Below are positions 32,236 to 42,779 of a stretch of 45,235 bases of DNA, piece by piece (the first letter of the stretch is position 1; each line of letters begins with the position of its first letter). The translations under genes and the position numbers were made by a program. The notes beneath the pieces are model-generated. The model was given only the letters and a program-made list of their open reading frames with translations, was not told the origin of the DNA and made no database searches. The stretch is from the NCBI RefSeq assembly GCF_015595025.1, contig NZ_JADNRL010000037.1, forward strand, positions 279,719-324,953, read 5' to 3'. Source of the DNA: Halomonas sp. KAO (GTDB lineage Bacteria > Pseudomonadota > Gammaproteobacteria > Pseudomonadales > Halomonadaceae).

Positions 32236-33714
32236 CTAGAGAGAGGCGGGAGAGGTGAGAGGATCGAGAGACGGCACTTTCTGCCGCCGCATCAGACAGT
32301 AGTAGAAGATCCCCCCCAGTGCGGCACCGATCAGCCAGGCGTAACCGCCAAGAGCCTCGAGAGCCGGCACCCATACCGAAGAGATCGAGAACAGCGCGGA
32401 GAGCAGGAAAGCCCAGATGGCACGCTTGTTCCACCCCTTGAGATAGTAGTAGGCACTATCGGGAGCCGCGGAGAACATCTCCTGAATGTTGAGCCGCTGG
32501 CGTCGAATCAGGTAGTAATCCACCACGATGATGCCGTAGAAGGGTGCAACGATGGCGCCAACGGCATTCACGAACCCCGAGATGCCGACCTGGCTGATCA
32601 CCGATACCCAGAGGCCACCGACGAAGAAGGCCACCACGGCGGTGATCAGCCCGCCAATGCGGAAGCTGATATAGCGTGGAAACAGGTTGGCCAGGTCATA
32701 GGCCGGCGGAATGAAGTTGGCCACCAGATTGATGCCTACGGTGGCGGCGAAGAAGGTTATCGCTGCGATGATGGTCAGTGGCAGTGAGTCAACGTGGGCG
32801 ATGATGTCCGATGGATTGGTCATGGTTTCGCCGAACAGCGCCAGGGTGCCGGCGGTGATGATCAGGGCGATGAAGGAGAAGAAGGCGACATTGAGTGGCA
32901 GGCCTACCAGGTTGCCGAGTTTCATCTGCTTCTCGCTCTTCACGAAGCGGGTGAAGTCGCCGAAGTTGATCACCACCGCTGCAAAGTAGGCGATCATCGT
33001 ACCGGTAATCGCCAGGAAGGCACCGATTGCACTGCCGTTATAGTCGCTGCTGCCGCGGAAGATGGTATCGACTGCCGGCAGCAGGTCGCTGCCAGCGCGC
33101 ACCCACACGATGATCATCAGCGCGATCATCACCACATAGACCAGCGGCCCGGCCCAGTTGAGGAAGTGCTTGATACGTTCGATGCCCTGCCAGAACAGGG
33201 CGATCTGGAAGGCCCAGACGATCACGAAGGAGAGCCAGTCCAGGGCCGACATGCCCAGCCACTCGCCGCCGGGGTTGCCGAATAGCGATGTGAGCAGCAG
33301 AGAGACCGCCGTTGAGGCGAAATAGGTCTGGACGCCGTACCAGAAGATGCCGGTGATGGCGCGCAGCATGGCGGGGAAGTTGGCCCCGCGAACTCCCATG
33401 CTGGCACGAATCATCACCGGAAAGGGGACACCATACTTGACGCTGGGCTTGCCGCTCAGGTTGACCAGCAGCATTACCACAAAGCCGGCGAGAACGATCG
33501 CTGCCATCACCGCCCAGCCGTTGAGGCCGTAGGAGATGAACAGCGAGGCAGCCAGGGTGTAACCGAACAGGCTCTGGATGTCGTTCGACCAGACGTTGAA
33601 GATTTCAAACCAGCCCCAGCTGCGATCGGCCTTCTTGATGGGGGCCAGGTCCTTGTTGTAGAGGCTGGGGTCGATATGCCGGATCTTCAGCTCTTGGTCG
33701 GACATGTGAGTCAT
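32236..33714 (-). CDS. NCS1-family permease (allantoin/hydantoin type)
   Basis: A 492-residue inner-membrane symporter of the NCS1 family, with about 12 membrane segments. The N-terminal SLYNKDLAPIKKADRSWGWFEIFNVWSNDIQSLFGYTLAASLF pattern (in order) is the family signature. It is nearest in style to the allantoin (PucI) and hydantoin (Mhp1/HyuP) members; substrate within ureides and bases is inferred from the neighbouring racemase and allantoinase. Two starts three codons apart are possible; the first has AAGG 8 bases upstream. It is the last gene of a racemase-NCS1-NCS1 unit, 90 bp after the preceding permease. Confidence 0.88.
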   Translation of the reverse strand: MTHMSDQELKIRHIDPSLYNKDLAPIKKADRSWGWFEIFNVWSNDIQSLFGYTLAASLFISYGLNGWAVMAAIVLAGFVVMLLVNLSGKPSVKYGVPFPVMIRASMGVRGANFPAMLRAITGIFWYGVQTYFASTAVSLLLTSLFGNPGGEWLGMSALDWLSFVIVWAFQIALFWQGIERIKHFLNWAGPLVYVVMIALMIIVWVRAGSDLLPAVDTIFRGSSDYNGSAIGAFLAITGTMIAYFAAVVINFGDFTRFVKSEKQMKLGNLVGLPLNVAFFSFIALIITAGTLALFGETMTNPSDIIAHVDSLPLTIIAAITFFAATVGINLVANFIPPAYDLANLFPRYISFRIGGLITAVVAFFVGGLWVSVISQVGISGFVNAVGAIVAPFYGIIVVDYYLIRRQRLNIQEMFSAAPDSAYYYLKGWNKRAIWAFLLSALFSISSVWVPALEALGGYAWLIGAALGGIFYYCLMRRQKVPSLDPLTSPASL

Positions 33715-33804
33715 GTGTGAAGCCTTCTGGTCTCGCTGTATTGACGGGCCTTACTGCCAGGTAAGGCCGGGTTCGTGGTCAGGGGAGCCTGATCTGCAGG
33801 TGCC

Positions 33805-35181
33805 TTACTGACAGAATCGCTGGCAGGGTGCCCAGTTCTTCATCAAGAGGTAGTAGGTGATGCCCGCGGGGATCAGGCTCGCGTACCAGGATATTGACGA
33901 GAAGCTCAGCGCGGCGATGATGCCTGTGGCGGTGGCGATCAGGGCGGCCGGGTTGACGCCCCGATAGGGCCCGGTCTCGTTATACAGCTTGTCGAGGTCC
34001 AGGGTGCGACGCCGGATCAGGAAGTAGTCCACCACCAGGATGGCGAAGATCGGGCCGAGGAAGGCGGAGTAGGTCTGAACGAAGAGCTGCAGGCCATCGG
34101 CGGAGTCTGGCTGAACCAGTTTCCACGGGAAGGTGGCGAAGGCGAGCAGGCCGACGATCACGGTAGCGATCTTGAACTTGATCTTGAAGACGTCCATGAG
34201 GACATAGGTGGGCGGCACCACATTGTTGAGCACATTGGTGGTGACCTGGGCGAAGGCGATAAACAGCAGGGTGGCCATCAGCAGCGGCGTGTTGTCGACA
34301 GCGTTGGTAAATACCTGGATCGGGTCGGCGGTTCCCGTAGCCTCGGACACCATGTAGCCGATCAGGCCCATGAACAGGGTGCAGGGCAGGATTGACATGG
34401 CGTAGATGGTGGTCAGAAGCCCGGCGCCGGTCCCACGCCTGTGTTCTCGGGCGTAGTCGCTGACGTTGAGCATCATGGTGCTGTAGATGCCCAGGAACAG
34501 CATGGTGGCGCCCCAGAAGGGCATGCCCCAGGAACCTTCCATGGTCAGAAGGCTTGTGGAGAGCTCATCACCGTAACGCTGCACGGTGGCGTAGAACATG
34601 TACATCAGGGAGGCGAGGATGAAGGCGCTGCCGATATTCTCCAGCCACTTGATACCCTGGAAGCCCATCACCGAGAGAGCGATCTGCAACAGCTGGAAGG
34701 TGATGAAGTAGAACACCAGGTTGTCGAAGCCAAACAGCGTGGTCGACACCATGTTCAACGCCCCGGCGCCGATCCAGCTCTGGAAGCCGTACCACACCAC
34801 CGCCGGCACGGCGCGTACCAGTCCCGGCAATCTTGTGCCGGTGAAGCCGAAGGCACTACGCGCCTGCACCATGAAGGGAATGCCGTACTTGTAGCCGGCG
34901 GCACCGTTCAGTGCCAGGGCGATGCCGATCACGAAGCAGCCAATGGCGATGGCGAGTGTCGCCTGAACCAGGTTCAGGGTGCCGACAACGCTCGAGCCCA
35001 TGGCGAAGGTGCCGATGGAGACGCAGCCGCCGAACCAGGCCAGGAAGTAGGAGGCGCGTCCCATGATTCGGGTCTGCTGGGGGGCCAGGGATTCCTGGCC
35101 CGGCGCCTTGTGAGCGTCGCTGCCCGCGGGTTGGGGAGCGGCCGCTCGAGCCGCGTCGCTGTAGGTGGTCGGGTTGCTCAT
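33805..35181 (-). CDS. NCS1-family permease (purine-cytosine permease type)
   Basis: A 458-residue second NCS1 symporter, only distantly similar to the first. It shows FLAWFGGCVSIGTFAMGSSV, GYKYGIPFMVQARSAFGFTG and VVDYFLIRRRTLDLDKLY, as in the purine-cytosine permease branch. A 40-residue hydrophilic N-terminus rich in alanine and proline precedes the first membrane segment. Substrate is unknown; a purine base or ureide fits the cluster. GAGGA lies about 9 bases before the ATG. It is 115 bp downstream of the racemase gene on the same strand and has no own GTATAC site. Confidence 0.87.
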   Translation of the reverse strand: MSNPTTYSDAARAAAPQPAGSDAHKAPGQESLAPQQTRIMGRASYFLAWFGGCVSIGTFAMGSSVVGTLNLVQATLAIAIGCFVIGIALALNGAAGYKYGIPFMVQARSAFGFTGTRLPGLVRAVPAVVWYGFQSWIGAGALNMVSTTLFGFDNLVFYFITFQLLQIALSVMGFQGIKWLENIGSAFILASLMYMFYATVQRYGDELSTSLLTMEGSWGMPFWGATMLFLGIYSTMMLNVSDYAREHRRGTGAGLLTTIYAMSILPCTLFMGLIGYMVSEATGTADPIQVFTNAVDNTPLLMATLLFIAFAQVTTNVLNNVVPPTYVLMDVFKIKFKIATVIVGLLAFATFPWKLVQPDSADGLQLFVQTYSAFLGPIFAILVVDYFLIRRRTLDLDKLYNETGPYRGVNPAALIATATGIIAALSFSSISWYASLIPAGITYYLLMKNWAPCQRFCQ

Positions 35182-35296
35182 GCTGATGTCCTCGCAAGTG
35201 CGTTGTGGTTATCTTTGCGCATCCGTCAGGAGGGCTTGCGGTGTGGTGAGCGCCAGATGAGCTCTCACATGTCGGTGTTCAGGGCGCGTCAAGCGC

Positions 35297-36046
35297 CTAT
35301 CGGCGTGTCGGTTGCAGGTTCGAGAAGCCCTCGTCGCGCCCGCTGAAGGGTTTCGGGCGTGGGAAGGCCAGGTCGCCATGCTTGCTGGTGCCAAGCCCCA
35401 GGCCGGTCAGGGCCTCGGCCAGCTTGACGGCGGCGGTAACGCCCTCGACGACCGGCAGGCCGACCTCGCGGCTGATGGTGTCGGTCAGATCGGCCATGCC
35501 GCCACAGCCCAGAACGATAGCGCCGATCTGGTCTTCGTCGCGGGCGCGTCGGCACTCCTCGATGATGCGGGTGAGGGCGGCGTCACCATCGTTCTCCAGG
35601 TCGAGTACCGGTATCTCGGCGGCCCGTACCCGGCGGCAGTGGTGGGAGAAGCCATACTGGTCAAGCAGATGCTCGGCGATGATGCCGGTGCGCGCCAGCG
35701 TGGTAACGACGGAGAAACGAGTGCTGATCAGCGTTGCCATATGAAAGGCCGCCTCGGCGATACCGATCACCGGTGCCTGGGTCAGTTCCCGGGCGGCGAG
35801 CAGGCCCGGGTCGCCGAAGCAGGCAATGATGTAGGCGTCGGCGCCATCCTTTTCACCGTTCAGTATCTCCTCGAGCACCCCCACGACGCTGATGGCCTCG
35901 TCGAAGTGGCTCTCGATGGAGACCGGGCCGTGGGAGGGTTGAGTGGCGACGATTCGGGTATCCGGGGCACTGACCCTGCGGGCCGCTTCGCCGATGGTCT
36001 CGGTCATGCCGGCGGTTGTATTGGGATTGATGATATGCAGGTTCAT
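35297..36046 (-). CDS. Asp/Glu-hydantoin racemase family protein, probable allantoin racemase
   Basis: A 249-residue member of the Asp/Glu/hydantoin racemase family. The two catalytic cysteines are C76 in IIACFGDPG and C181 in VLGCGGMAD, and NPNTT near the start binds the substrate backbone. HpxA-type members interconvert R- and S-allantoin. Such a role fits here because UraD makes S-allantoin and an allantoinase gene is divergent; hydantoin racemase is the alternative. The start is MNLHIINPNT with only a weak GGAA site; an earlier frame has no support. It heads a minus-strand unit with both NCS1 permeases. Confidence 0.87.
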   Translation of the reverse strand: MNLHIINPNTTAGMTETIGEAARRVSAPDTRIVATQPSHGPVSIESHFDEAISVVGVLEEILNGEKDGADAYIIACFGDPGLLAARELTQAPVIGIAEAAFHMATLISTRFSVVTTLARTGIIAEHLLDQYGFSHHCRRVRAAEIPVLDLENDGDAALTRIIEECRRARDEDQIGAIVLGCGGMADLTDTISREVGLPVVEGVTAAVKLAEALTGLGLGTSKHGDLAFPRPKPFSGRDEGFSNLQPTRR

Positions 36047-36072
36047 GGAGGAGTTCCGTGTCTTTGTCCTGT

Positions 36073-36082
36073 TTGTACACAA
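36073..36082. promoter_or_regulatory. TTGTACACAA operator upstream of the racemase unit
   Basis: Nine of ten positions match TTGTATACAA. It lies 27 bp before the racemase start codon, a position suited to repression of the racemase-NCS1-NCS1 unit. Confidence 0.55.
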
Positions 36083-36261
36083 AGTAGAGTCATTTTGTTC
36101 TGGAAGCAACGCGGATCCTTGTCATCCCGCCGTGGGCCTTCAGCCCGCCTGTGGCGCGGCTTTCAAGCCATTTTTCGCCGTTTTCCCCGGCCTGATGGAT
36201 ACCCGACATTGGTCTAACAGGGTGCCTTGCTTCATAGGATGTCGCCAATTTGTATAGCTTT

Positions 36262-36334
36262 TTGTATTCAATTTCGGGGGCGTCTACGGCTTGAAGTTGC
36301 CCTGGAGACACATTATTTTTGTTTTTGTATACAC
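36262..36334. promoter_or_regulatory. Two operator copies upstream of puuE
   Basis: TTGTATTCAA (36262-36271) and TTGTATACAC (36325-36334) each match nine of ten positions of TTGTATACAA. The second is about 57 bp before the puuE start codon. Confidence 0.55.
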
Positions 36335-36390
36335 GGGAGCAGGCCGCATCGTCGGGATCGCCGCTCCCATAACAATCAGGACACTTCGCC

Positions 36391-37323
36391 ATGACCCATG
36401 CCTCCGCCTCCCACTACCCTCGCGACCTGATCGGCTATGGCCGCACCCCGCCCCACGCCAACTGGCCCGGCAATGCCCGAATCGCCGTGCAGTTCGTGCT
36501 CAACTACGAGGAGGGCGGCGAGAACTGTGTGCTGCATGGCGACGAAGGGTCCGAGCAGTTCCTCTCGGAGATCATCGGCGCGGCCAGCTATGCGGACCGC
36601 CACCTGAGCATGGAGTCAATCTATGAGTACGGCTCGCGGGCCGGGGTGTGGCGCATCCTGCGCGAGTTCGAGCGTCGCGGCCTGCCGCTGACCGTTTTCG
36701 GCGTCGCCATGGCCCTGGAGCGCCACCCCGAGGTGGCCCATGCCTTCAAGGAGCTGGGTCACGAGGTCGCCTGTCATGGCTATCGCTGGATTCACTACCA
36801 GGAGGTTTCCGAGGAGGTCGAGCGCGAGCACATGCGGCGTGCCGTCGATATCTTCCAGTCGCTCTACGGCGAGAAGCCGCTTGGCTGGTATACCGGCCGT
36901 GACAGTCCCAATACCCGTCGGCTGGTGCTCGACGAGGGGGGCTTCCTCTACGACAGTGACTACTATGGCGACGACCTGCCGTTCTGGACCCGCGAGAAGG
37001 ACACTCAGGGCGTCGAGCATGACCATCTGGTCGTGCCCTACACCCTGGACACCAACGACATGCGCTTCGCCGCGCCCCAGGGGTTCAACACCGCCGACCA
37101 CTTCTTCACCTACCTGCGTGATGCCTTCGACGTGTTGTATGCCGAGGGGGAGGAGTCGCCGAAGATGCTTTCGGTAGGCATGCACTGCCGCCTGCTGGGA
37201 CGCCCGGGACGCTTCCGCGCCCTGCAGCGCTTCCTGGATCATATCGAGGCCCACGAGCGGGTCTGGGTGACGCGGCGTGTGGATATCGCCCGCCACTGGG
37301 CGGAGCACCATCCCGCGCCCTGA
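36391..37323 (+). CDS. puuE: Allantoinase PuuE (polysaccharide deacetylase-like)
   Basis: A 310-residue protein of the PuuE family, a metal-independent allantoinase built on the NodB/polysaccharide deacetylase fold. It hydrolyses allantoin to allantoate. The family pattern is clear: PRDLIGYGRTPPHANWPGNARIAVQFVLNYEEGGEN (in order) at the start, SMESIYEYGSRAGVWRILREF, HEVACHGYRWIHYQ, WYTGRDSPNTRRLV and VGMHCRLLGRPGR. AGGA lies 9 bases before the ATG. It heads the unit puuE-allA-allE, with GTATAC-type sites upstream. Confidence 0.95.
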   Translation: MTHASASHYPRDLIGYGRTPPHANWPGNARIAVQFVLNYEEGGENCVLHGDEGSEQFLSEIIGAASYADRHLSMESIYEYGSRAGVWRILREFERRGLPLTVFGVAMALERHPEVAHAFKELGHEVACHGYRWIHYQEVSEEVEREHMRRAVDIFQSLYGEKPLGWYTGRDSPNTRRLVLDEGGFLYDSDYYGDDLPFWTREKDTQGVEHDHLVVPYTLDTNDMRFAAPQGFNTADHFFTYLRDAFDVLYAEGEESPKMLSVGMHCRLLGRPGRFRALQRFLDHIEAHERVWVTRRVDIARHWAEHHPAP

Positions 37324-37395
37324 TCCGGTGTCATCCCCGAACCCGAGAGGTGGGCGGTGCGCCGCCTACCCGACCTGCCGTCTACAGGAGCCAGC

Positions 37396-37932
37396 ATGCT
37401 TGAACTCGAGGCCCAGCCCCTCACTCCCGAGGCCTTCGCGCCCTTCGGCGAGGTGATCGATACGCGAACGTCGGACTCTTTTCCCATCAACGCCGGCCGC
37501 ACTCGGCGCTATCACGACCTGGCCAGGATCGAGACCCTGGGGGAGGGGGCCCGGGCACTGATCAGCATCTTCGTCAGTCAGCCCGTCGAGCTGCCGCTCG
37601 AGCTGCCGTTTCTCGAACGCCACCCCCTGGGCAGCCAGGCCTTCGTGCCGATGCATGAGGAGCGCTTCATCGTGGTGGTGGCGCCCCCCGGCGACACCAT
37701 CGAGCCCGACAGCGTGCGCGCCTTCGTCACCGATGGTCGCCAGGGCGTCAACTACCGCGCCGGGGCATGGCACGCCATCCAGTCGGTGCTCGAGCGCGAG
37801 GGCGAGTTCCTGGTGGTCGATCGCGGCGGCGAGGGCAACAACTGCGACGAGTACCCCATCGACATCCGCGTGACCCTGCCGCAGGGCGAGGCCGTCACGC
37901 CGACCGAAAGCGAACAGGAGTCCACCTCATGA
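37396..37932 (+). CDS. allA: Ureidoglycolate lyase (AllA)
   Basis: A 178-residue cupin-fold enzyme that splits ureidoglycolate to glyoxylate and urea. The family start LTPEAFAPFGEVID, the VFVSQP-like segment SIFVSQPVELPLELPFLERHPLGSQAFVPM (in order) and the GVNYRAGAWHAIQSVL motif near residue 120 are present. The start MLELEAQPL has AGGAG 5-6 bases upstream; an upstream frame of 13 codons is unsupported. The stop overlaps the allE start in ATGA, indicating translational coupling. Confidence 0.94.
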   Translation: MLELEAQPLTPEAFAPFGEVIDTRTSDSFPINAGRTRRYHDLARIETLGEGARALISIFVSQPVELPLELPFLERHPLGSQAFVPMHEERFIVVVAPPGDTIEPDSVRAFVTDGRQGVNYRAGAWHAIQSVLEREGEFLVVDRGGEGNNCDEYPIDIRVTLPQGEAVTPTESEQESTS

Positions 37933-38780
37933 GTCAGCCGCATCAGTCCTCTCGCCAGTACTATGCCCCCCAGGGCGGTCATCCGAGCCAGAAGGTGATG
38001 ACCACCGACCGCGCCATGTTCACCGAGGCCTTTGCGGTGATTCCCAAGGGGGTGATGCGCGACATCGTCACCAGCAAGCTGCCCCACTGGGACAACACCC
38101 GCCTGTGGGTGCTGTCGCGTCCGCTCTCCGGCTTCGCCGAGACCTTCTCCCAGTACATCATGGAGGTCTCCCCGGGTGGCGGCAGCGAGCGGCCGGAGAG
38201 TGATGCCGGTGCCGAGGGGGTGCTGTTCGTGGTGGAGGGCGAGATGACGCTGACCATCGAAGGCGAGAAGCATCGCATGGTGCCCGGTGGCTACGCCTTC
38301 CTGCCGCCCGGCTGCGACTGGCAGCTGCGCAACGAGACCGACGCCCCGGTGCGCTTCCACTGGATCCGCAAGGCCTACGAGTATGTCGACGGCATCGACG
38401 TGCCGGAGGCCTTCGTGGTCAACGAGAACGACATCACGCCGACCGTGATGCCCGACTGCAACGAGGTGTGGGCCACCACCCGCTTCGTCGACCCGGACGA
38501 CCTGCGCCACGACATGCACGTGACCGTCGTCACCTTCCAGCCCGGCGGCGTGATCCCCTTCGACGAGACCCACGTCATGGAGCACGGTCTCTACGTGCTC
38601 GAGGGCAAGGCGGTCTATCACCTCAACCAGCAGTGGGTCGAGGTCGAGGCCGGCGACTACATGTGGCTGCGCGCCTTCTGCCCGCAGGCCTGCTATGCGG
38701 GTGGCCCGGGGCCCTTCCGCTATCTGCTGTACAAGGACGTCAACCGTCACATGGCGCTGCCCTACAGCCAGCGCCGTTGA
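37929..38780 (+). CDS. allE: (S)-Ureidoglycine aminohydrolase (AllE/UGHY)
   Basis: A 283-residue bicupin that hydrolyses S-ureidoglycine to S-ureidoglycolate and ammonia, using manganese. QYYAPQGGHPSQ at the start, GVLFVVEGEMTLTIEGE and GGYAFLPPG in the first cupin, and the second cupin's PGGVIPFDETHVMEHGLYVLEGKAVYHLNQQWVEVEAGDYMWLRAFCPQ (in order), with its metal-binding E, H, H and Q residues, fit the family. ATGA overlap with allA and AGGAG 8 bases upstream support the start. Its presence implies that ureidoglycine is made, which needs an allantoate amidohydrolase not found here. Confidence 0.94.
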   Translation: MSQPHQSSRQYYAPQGGHPSQKVMTTDRAMFTEAFAVIPKGVMRDIVTSKLPHWDNTRLWVLSRPLSGFAETFSQYIMEVSPGGGSERPESDAGAEGVLFVVEGEMTLTIEGEKHRMVPGGYAFLPPGCDWQLRNETDAPVRFHWIRKAYEYVDGIDVPEAFVVNENDITPTVMPDCNEVWATTRFVDPDDLRHDMHVTVVTFQPGGVIPFDETHVMEHGLYVLEGKAVYHLNQQWVEVEAGDYMWLRAFCPQACYAGGPGPFRYLLYKDVNRHMALPYSQRR

Positions 38781-38878
38781 GAATCGGTACAGCAGTCATC
38801 TGGTGACAAGGCAGTGCCTCGGTGTCTTGTGCACGAAGATGTCTGCGTGACTGGATTCTTGAAGAAGATTTCTACTTG

Positions 38879-38912
38879 AAAAGCCTCAATGATCTGATTC
38901 ATTGAGGCTTTT
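38879..38912 (+). terminator. Rho-independent terminator after allE
   Basis: AAAAGCCTCAATGA (38879-38892) pairs exactly with TCATTGAGGCTTTT (38899-38912) over a six-base loop, and the T-run continues to 38914. It lies 98 bp after the allE stop and closes puuE-allA-allE before gcl. Confidence 0.9.
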
Positions 38913-38928
38913 TTGGATGTATAAAAAG

Positions 38929-38947
38929 TTTGGAAAATAATTCCAAA
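38929..38947. promoter_or_regulatory. TTTGGAA-N5-TTCCAAA palindrome upstream of gcl
   Basis: A perfect seven-base inverted repeat with an AATAA spacer lies 88 bp before the gcl start, in an AT-rich stretch right after the allE terminator. It differs from the GTATAC elements of the purine genes. An IclR-type regulator is one possibility, since such proteins bind sites of this form, but none is encoded here. Confidence 0.5.
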
Positions 38948-39034
38948 AAAACTGGCGGATCTAAGGGTAGGTGTCTATTCTCATTATGCAGAATGATTTT
39001 CCATAAAAATAAATGTTCACAGGAGTAAGCCGCC

Positions 39035-40810
<1,776 letters not shown>

Positions 40811-40898
40811 GGAACACTAGTCTCGTCGCCGATGGGGAGCGGCGGCGGGCGCTCCGGCAATATCGCCGAACCACACGAAAAGAGACAGGGAGATGCAC

Positions 40899-41678
<780 letters not shown>

Positions 41679-41894
41679 AATGGCCGCTGGCTTCCGGTCG
41701 GGATGAGCTTTTCCGGCGCCAAGACGCCGCGAGGGCGCTGTGAACCCTTCCCTGGGCGCTACCGACGCCATCCTTGGCGTAGGACCCTCGCTCTGTCTTG
41801 GCCCCGGCGCTCATCCCTGGTGTCTTGAGCGACGTTTCCAAACAGAAAACACTCTAGATCCAGTATCAGCACTTCACGTGACAGGAGAGATATC
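41679..41894. repeat. hyi-glxR gap with tandem mini-hairpin units
   Basis: GCGAGGG (about 41730-41736) and CCCTCGC (about 41786-41792) enclose a stretch with related units built around CCCTGG or CCTTGG: a CCTTCCCTGGGCGCT unit, GACGCCATCCTTGGCGT, and, just outside, GCTCATCCCTGGTGTC. Each can form a small stem. The arrangement resembles the intergenic REP-like elements of gammaproteobacteria. No gene is seen. Confidence 0.5.
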
Positions 41895-42779
41895 ATGAGC
41901 AAGATCGGTTTTATCGGACTGGGCATCATGGGCCGTCCCATGGCGGGCCATCTGCTGGATGCCGGCCATGAACTGACCACCGTCAAGCGCGGCACCCTGG
42001 ACGAGACCCTGGCCTCCAGGGGCATGCAGGAGCTGGCCGATCCCAAGGCGGTCGCCGAGGCCTCGGAGGTGATCATCACCATGGTCCCGGACACCCCCGA
42101 CGTCGAGGAGGTACTGTTCGGCGAAGGTGGCGTGATCGAGGGCCTCAAGCCCGGCACCCTGGTGATCGACATGAGCTCCATTGCGCCGATCCCGACCCAG
42201 GAGTTCGCCAGGCGCATCACCGAGGCAGGCGGGGAGTATGTCGACGCCCCGGTCTCCGGCGGCGAGGGCGGTGCCATCAACGCCACCCTGACCATCATGG
42301 TCGGTGCCACCGATGAGGGGTTTCGGCGCGCCACGCCGATCCTCGAGGCGCTGGGCAAGACCATCACTCATATCGGTGGCCACGGTGCCGGCCAGACCTG
42401 CAAGGTGGCCAACCAGATTGTCGTCGCCCTTACCATAGAGGCGGTGTCCGAAGGGTTGTTGTTCGCCTCCAGGGCCGGTGCCGACGTGGCCAAGGTGCGC
42501 GAGTCACTGCTCGGTGGCCTGGCCCAGTCGAAGATTCTCGATGTCCATGGCGAGCGCATGATCAAGCGGACCTTCGAGCCCGGCTTCAAGATCAAGCTGC
42601 ACCAGAAGGATCTCAACCTGGCGCTGGAGGGAGCGCGCACGCTGAATCTGTCGCTGCCCGGCACCGCCAATGCCCAGCAGCTGTTCCAGGCCTGCGCCGC
42701 CAATGGCGGCGCCGACTGGGATCATGCCGGTATCCTCAGGGCCCTGGAAGTGCTGGCCGATCATGAGGTAGGACAGTAA
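41895..42779 (+). CDS. glxR: 2-Hydroxy-3-oxopropionate (tartronate semialdehyde) reductase GlxR
   Basis: A 294-residue beta-hydroxyacid dehydrogenase reducing tartronate semialdehyde to D-glycerate with NAD(P)H. The Rossmann motif is IGFIGLGIMGRPMAGHL, the substrate loop is DAPVSGGEGGA (residues 118-127), and the catalytic lysine is K170 in GAGQTCKVANQ. KIKLHQKDLNLAL lies in the helical C-terminal domain. AGGAGAG lies about 6 bases before the ATG. The 216-bp gap before it holds repeat-like hairpins. Confidence 0.94.
   Translation: MSKIGFIGLGIMGRPMAGHLLDAGHELTTVKRGTLDETLASRGMQELADPKAVAEASEVIITMVPDTPDVEEVLFGEGGVIEGLKPGTLVIDMSSIAPIPTQEFARRITEAGGEYVDAPVSGGEGGAINATLTIMVGATDEGFRRATPILEALGKTITHIGGHGAGQTCKVANQIVVALTIEAVSEGLLFASRAGADVAKVRESLLGGLAQSKILDVHGERMIKRTFEPGFKIKLHQKDLNLALEGARTLNLSLPGTANAQQLFQACAANGGADWDHAGILRALEVLADHEVGQ

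Larger units (their letters stand above)
36047..36390. other. 344-bp divergent control region, racemase/puuE
   Basis: No gene is seen. The region is AT-richer than its surroundings and holds four TTGTATACAA-like elements: TTGTACACAA (36073-36082), TTGTATAGCT (36250-36259, weak), TTGTATTCAA (36262-36271) and TTGTATACAC (36325-36334). The first lies 27 bp before the racemase start, the last about 57 bp before puuE. The two middle copies are 12 bp apart start to start, about one helical turn. Confidence 0.6.

Noticed and set aside
33714..33805. Separate promoter with a GTATAC site between the two NCS1 genes
   Set aside because: The 90-bp gap contains no such motif; the genes are treated as one unit with the racemase.
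38929..38947. Calling this an AllR box
   Set aside because: I cannot recall the AllR consensus precisely enough, and no AllR gene is in the window, so it is reported only as a palindrome.
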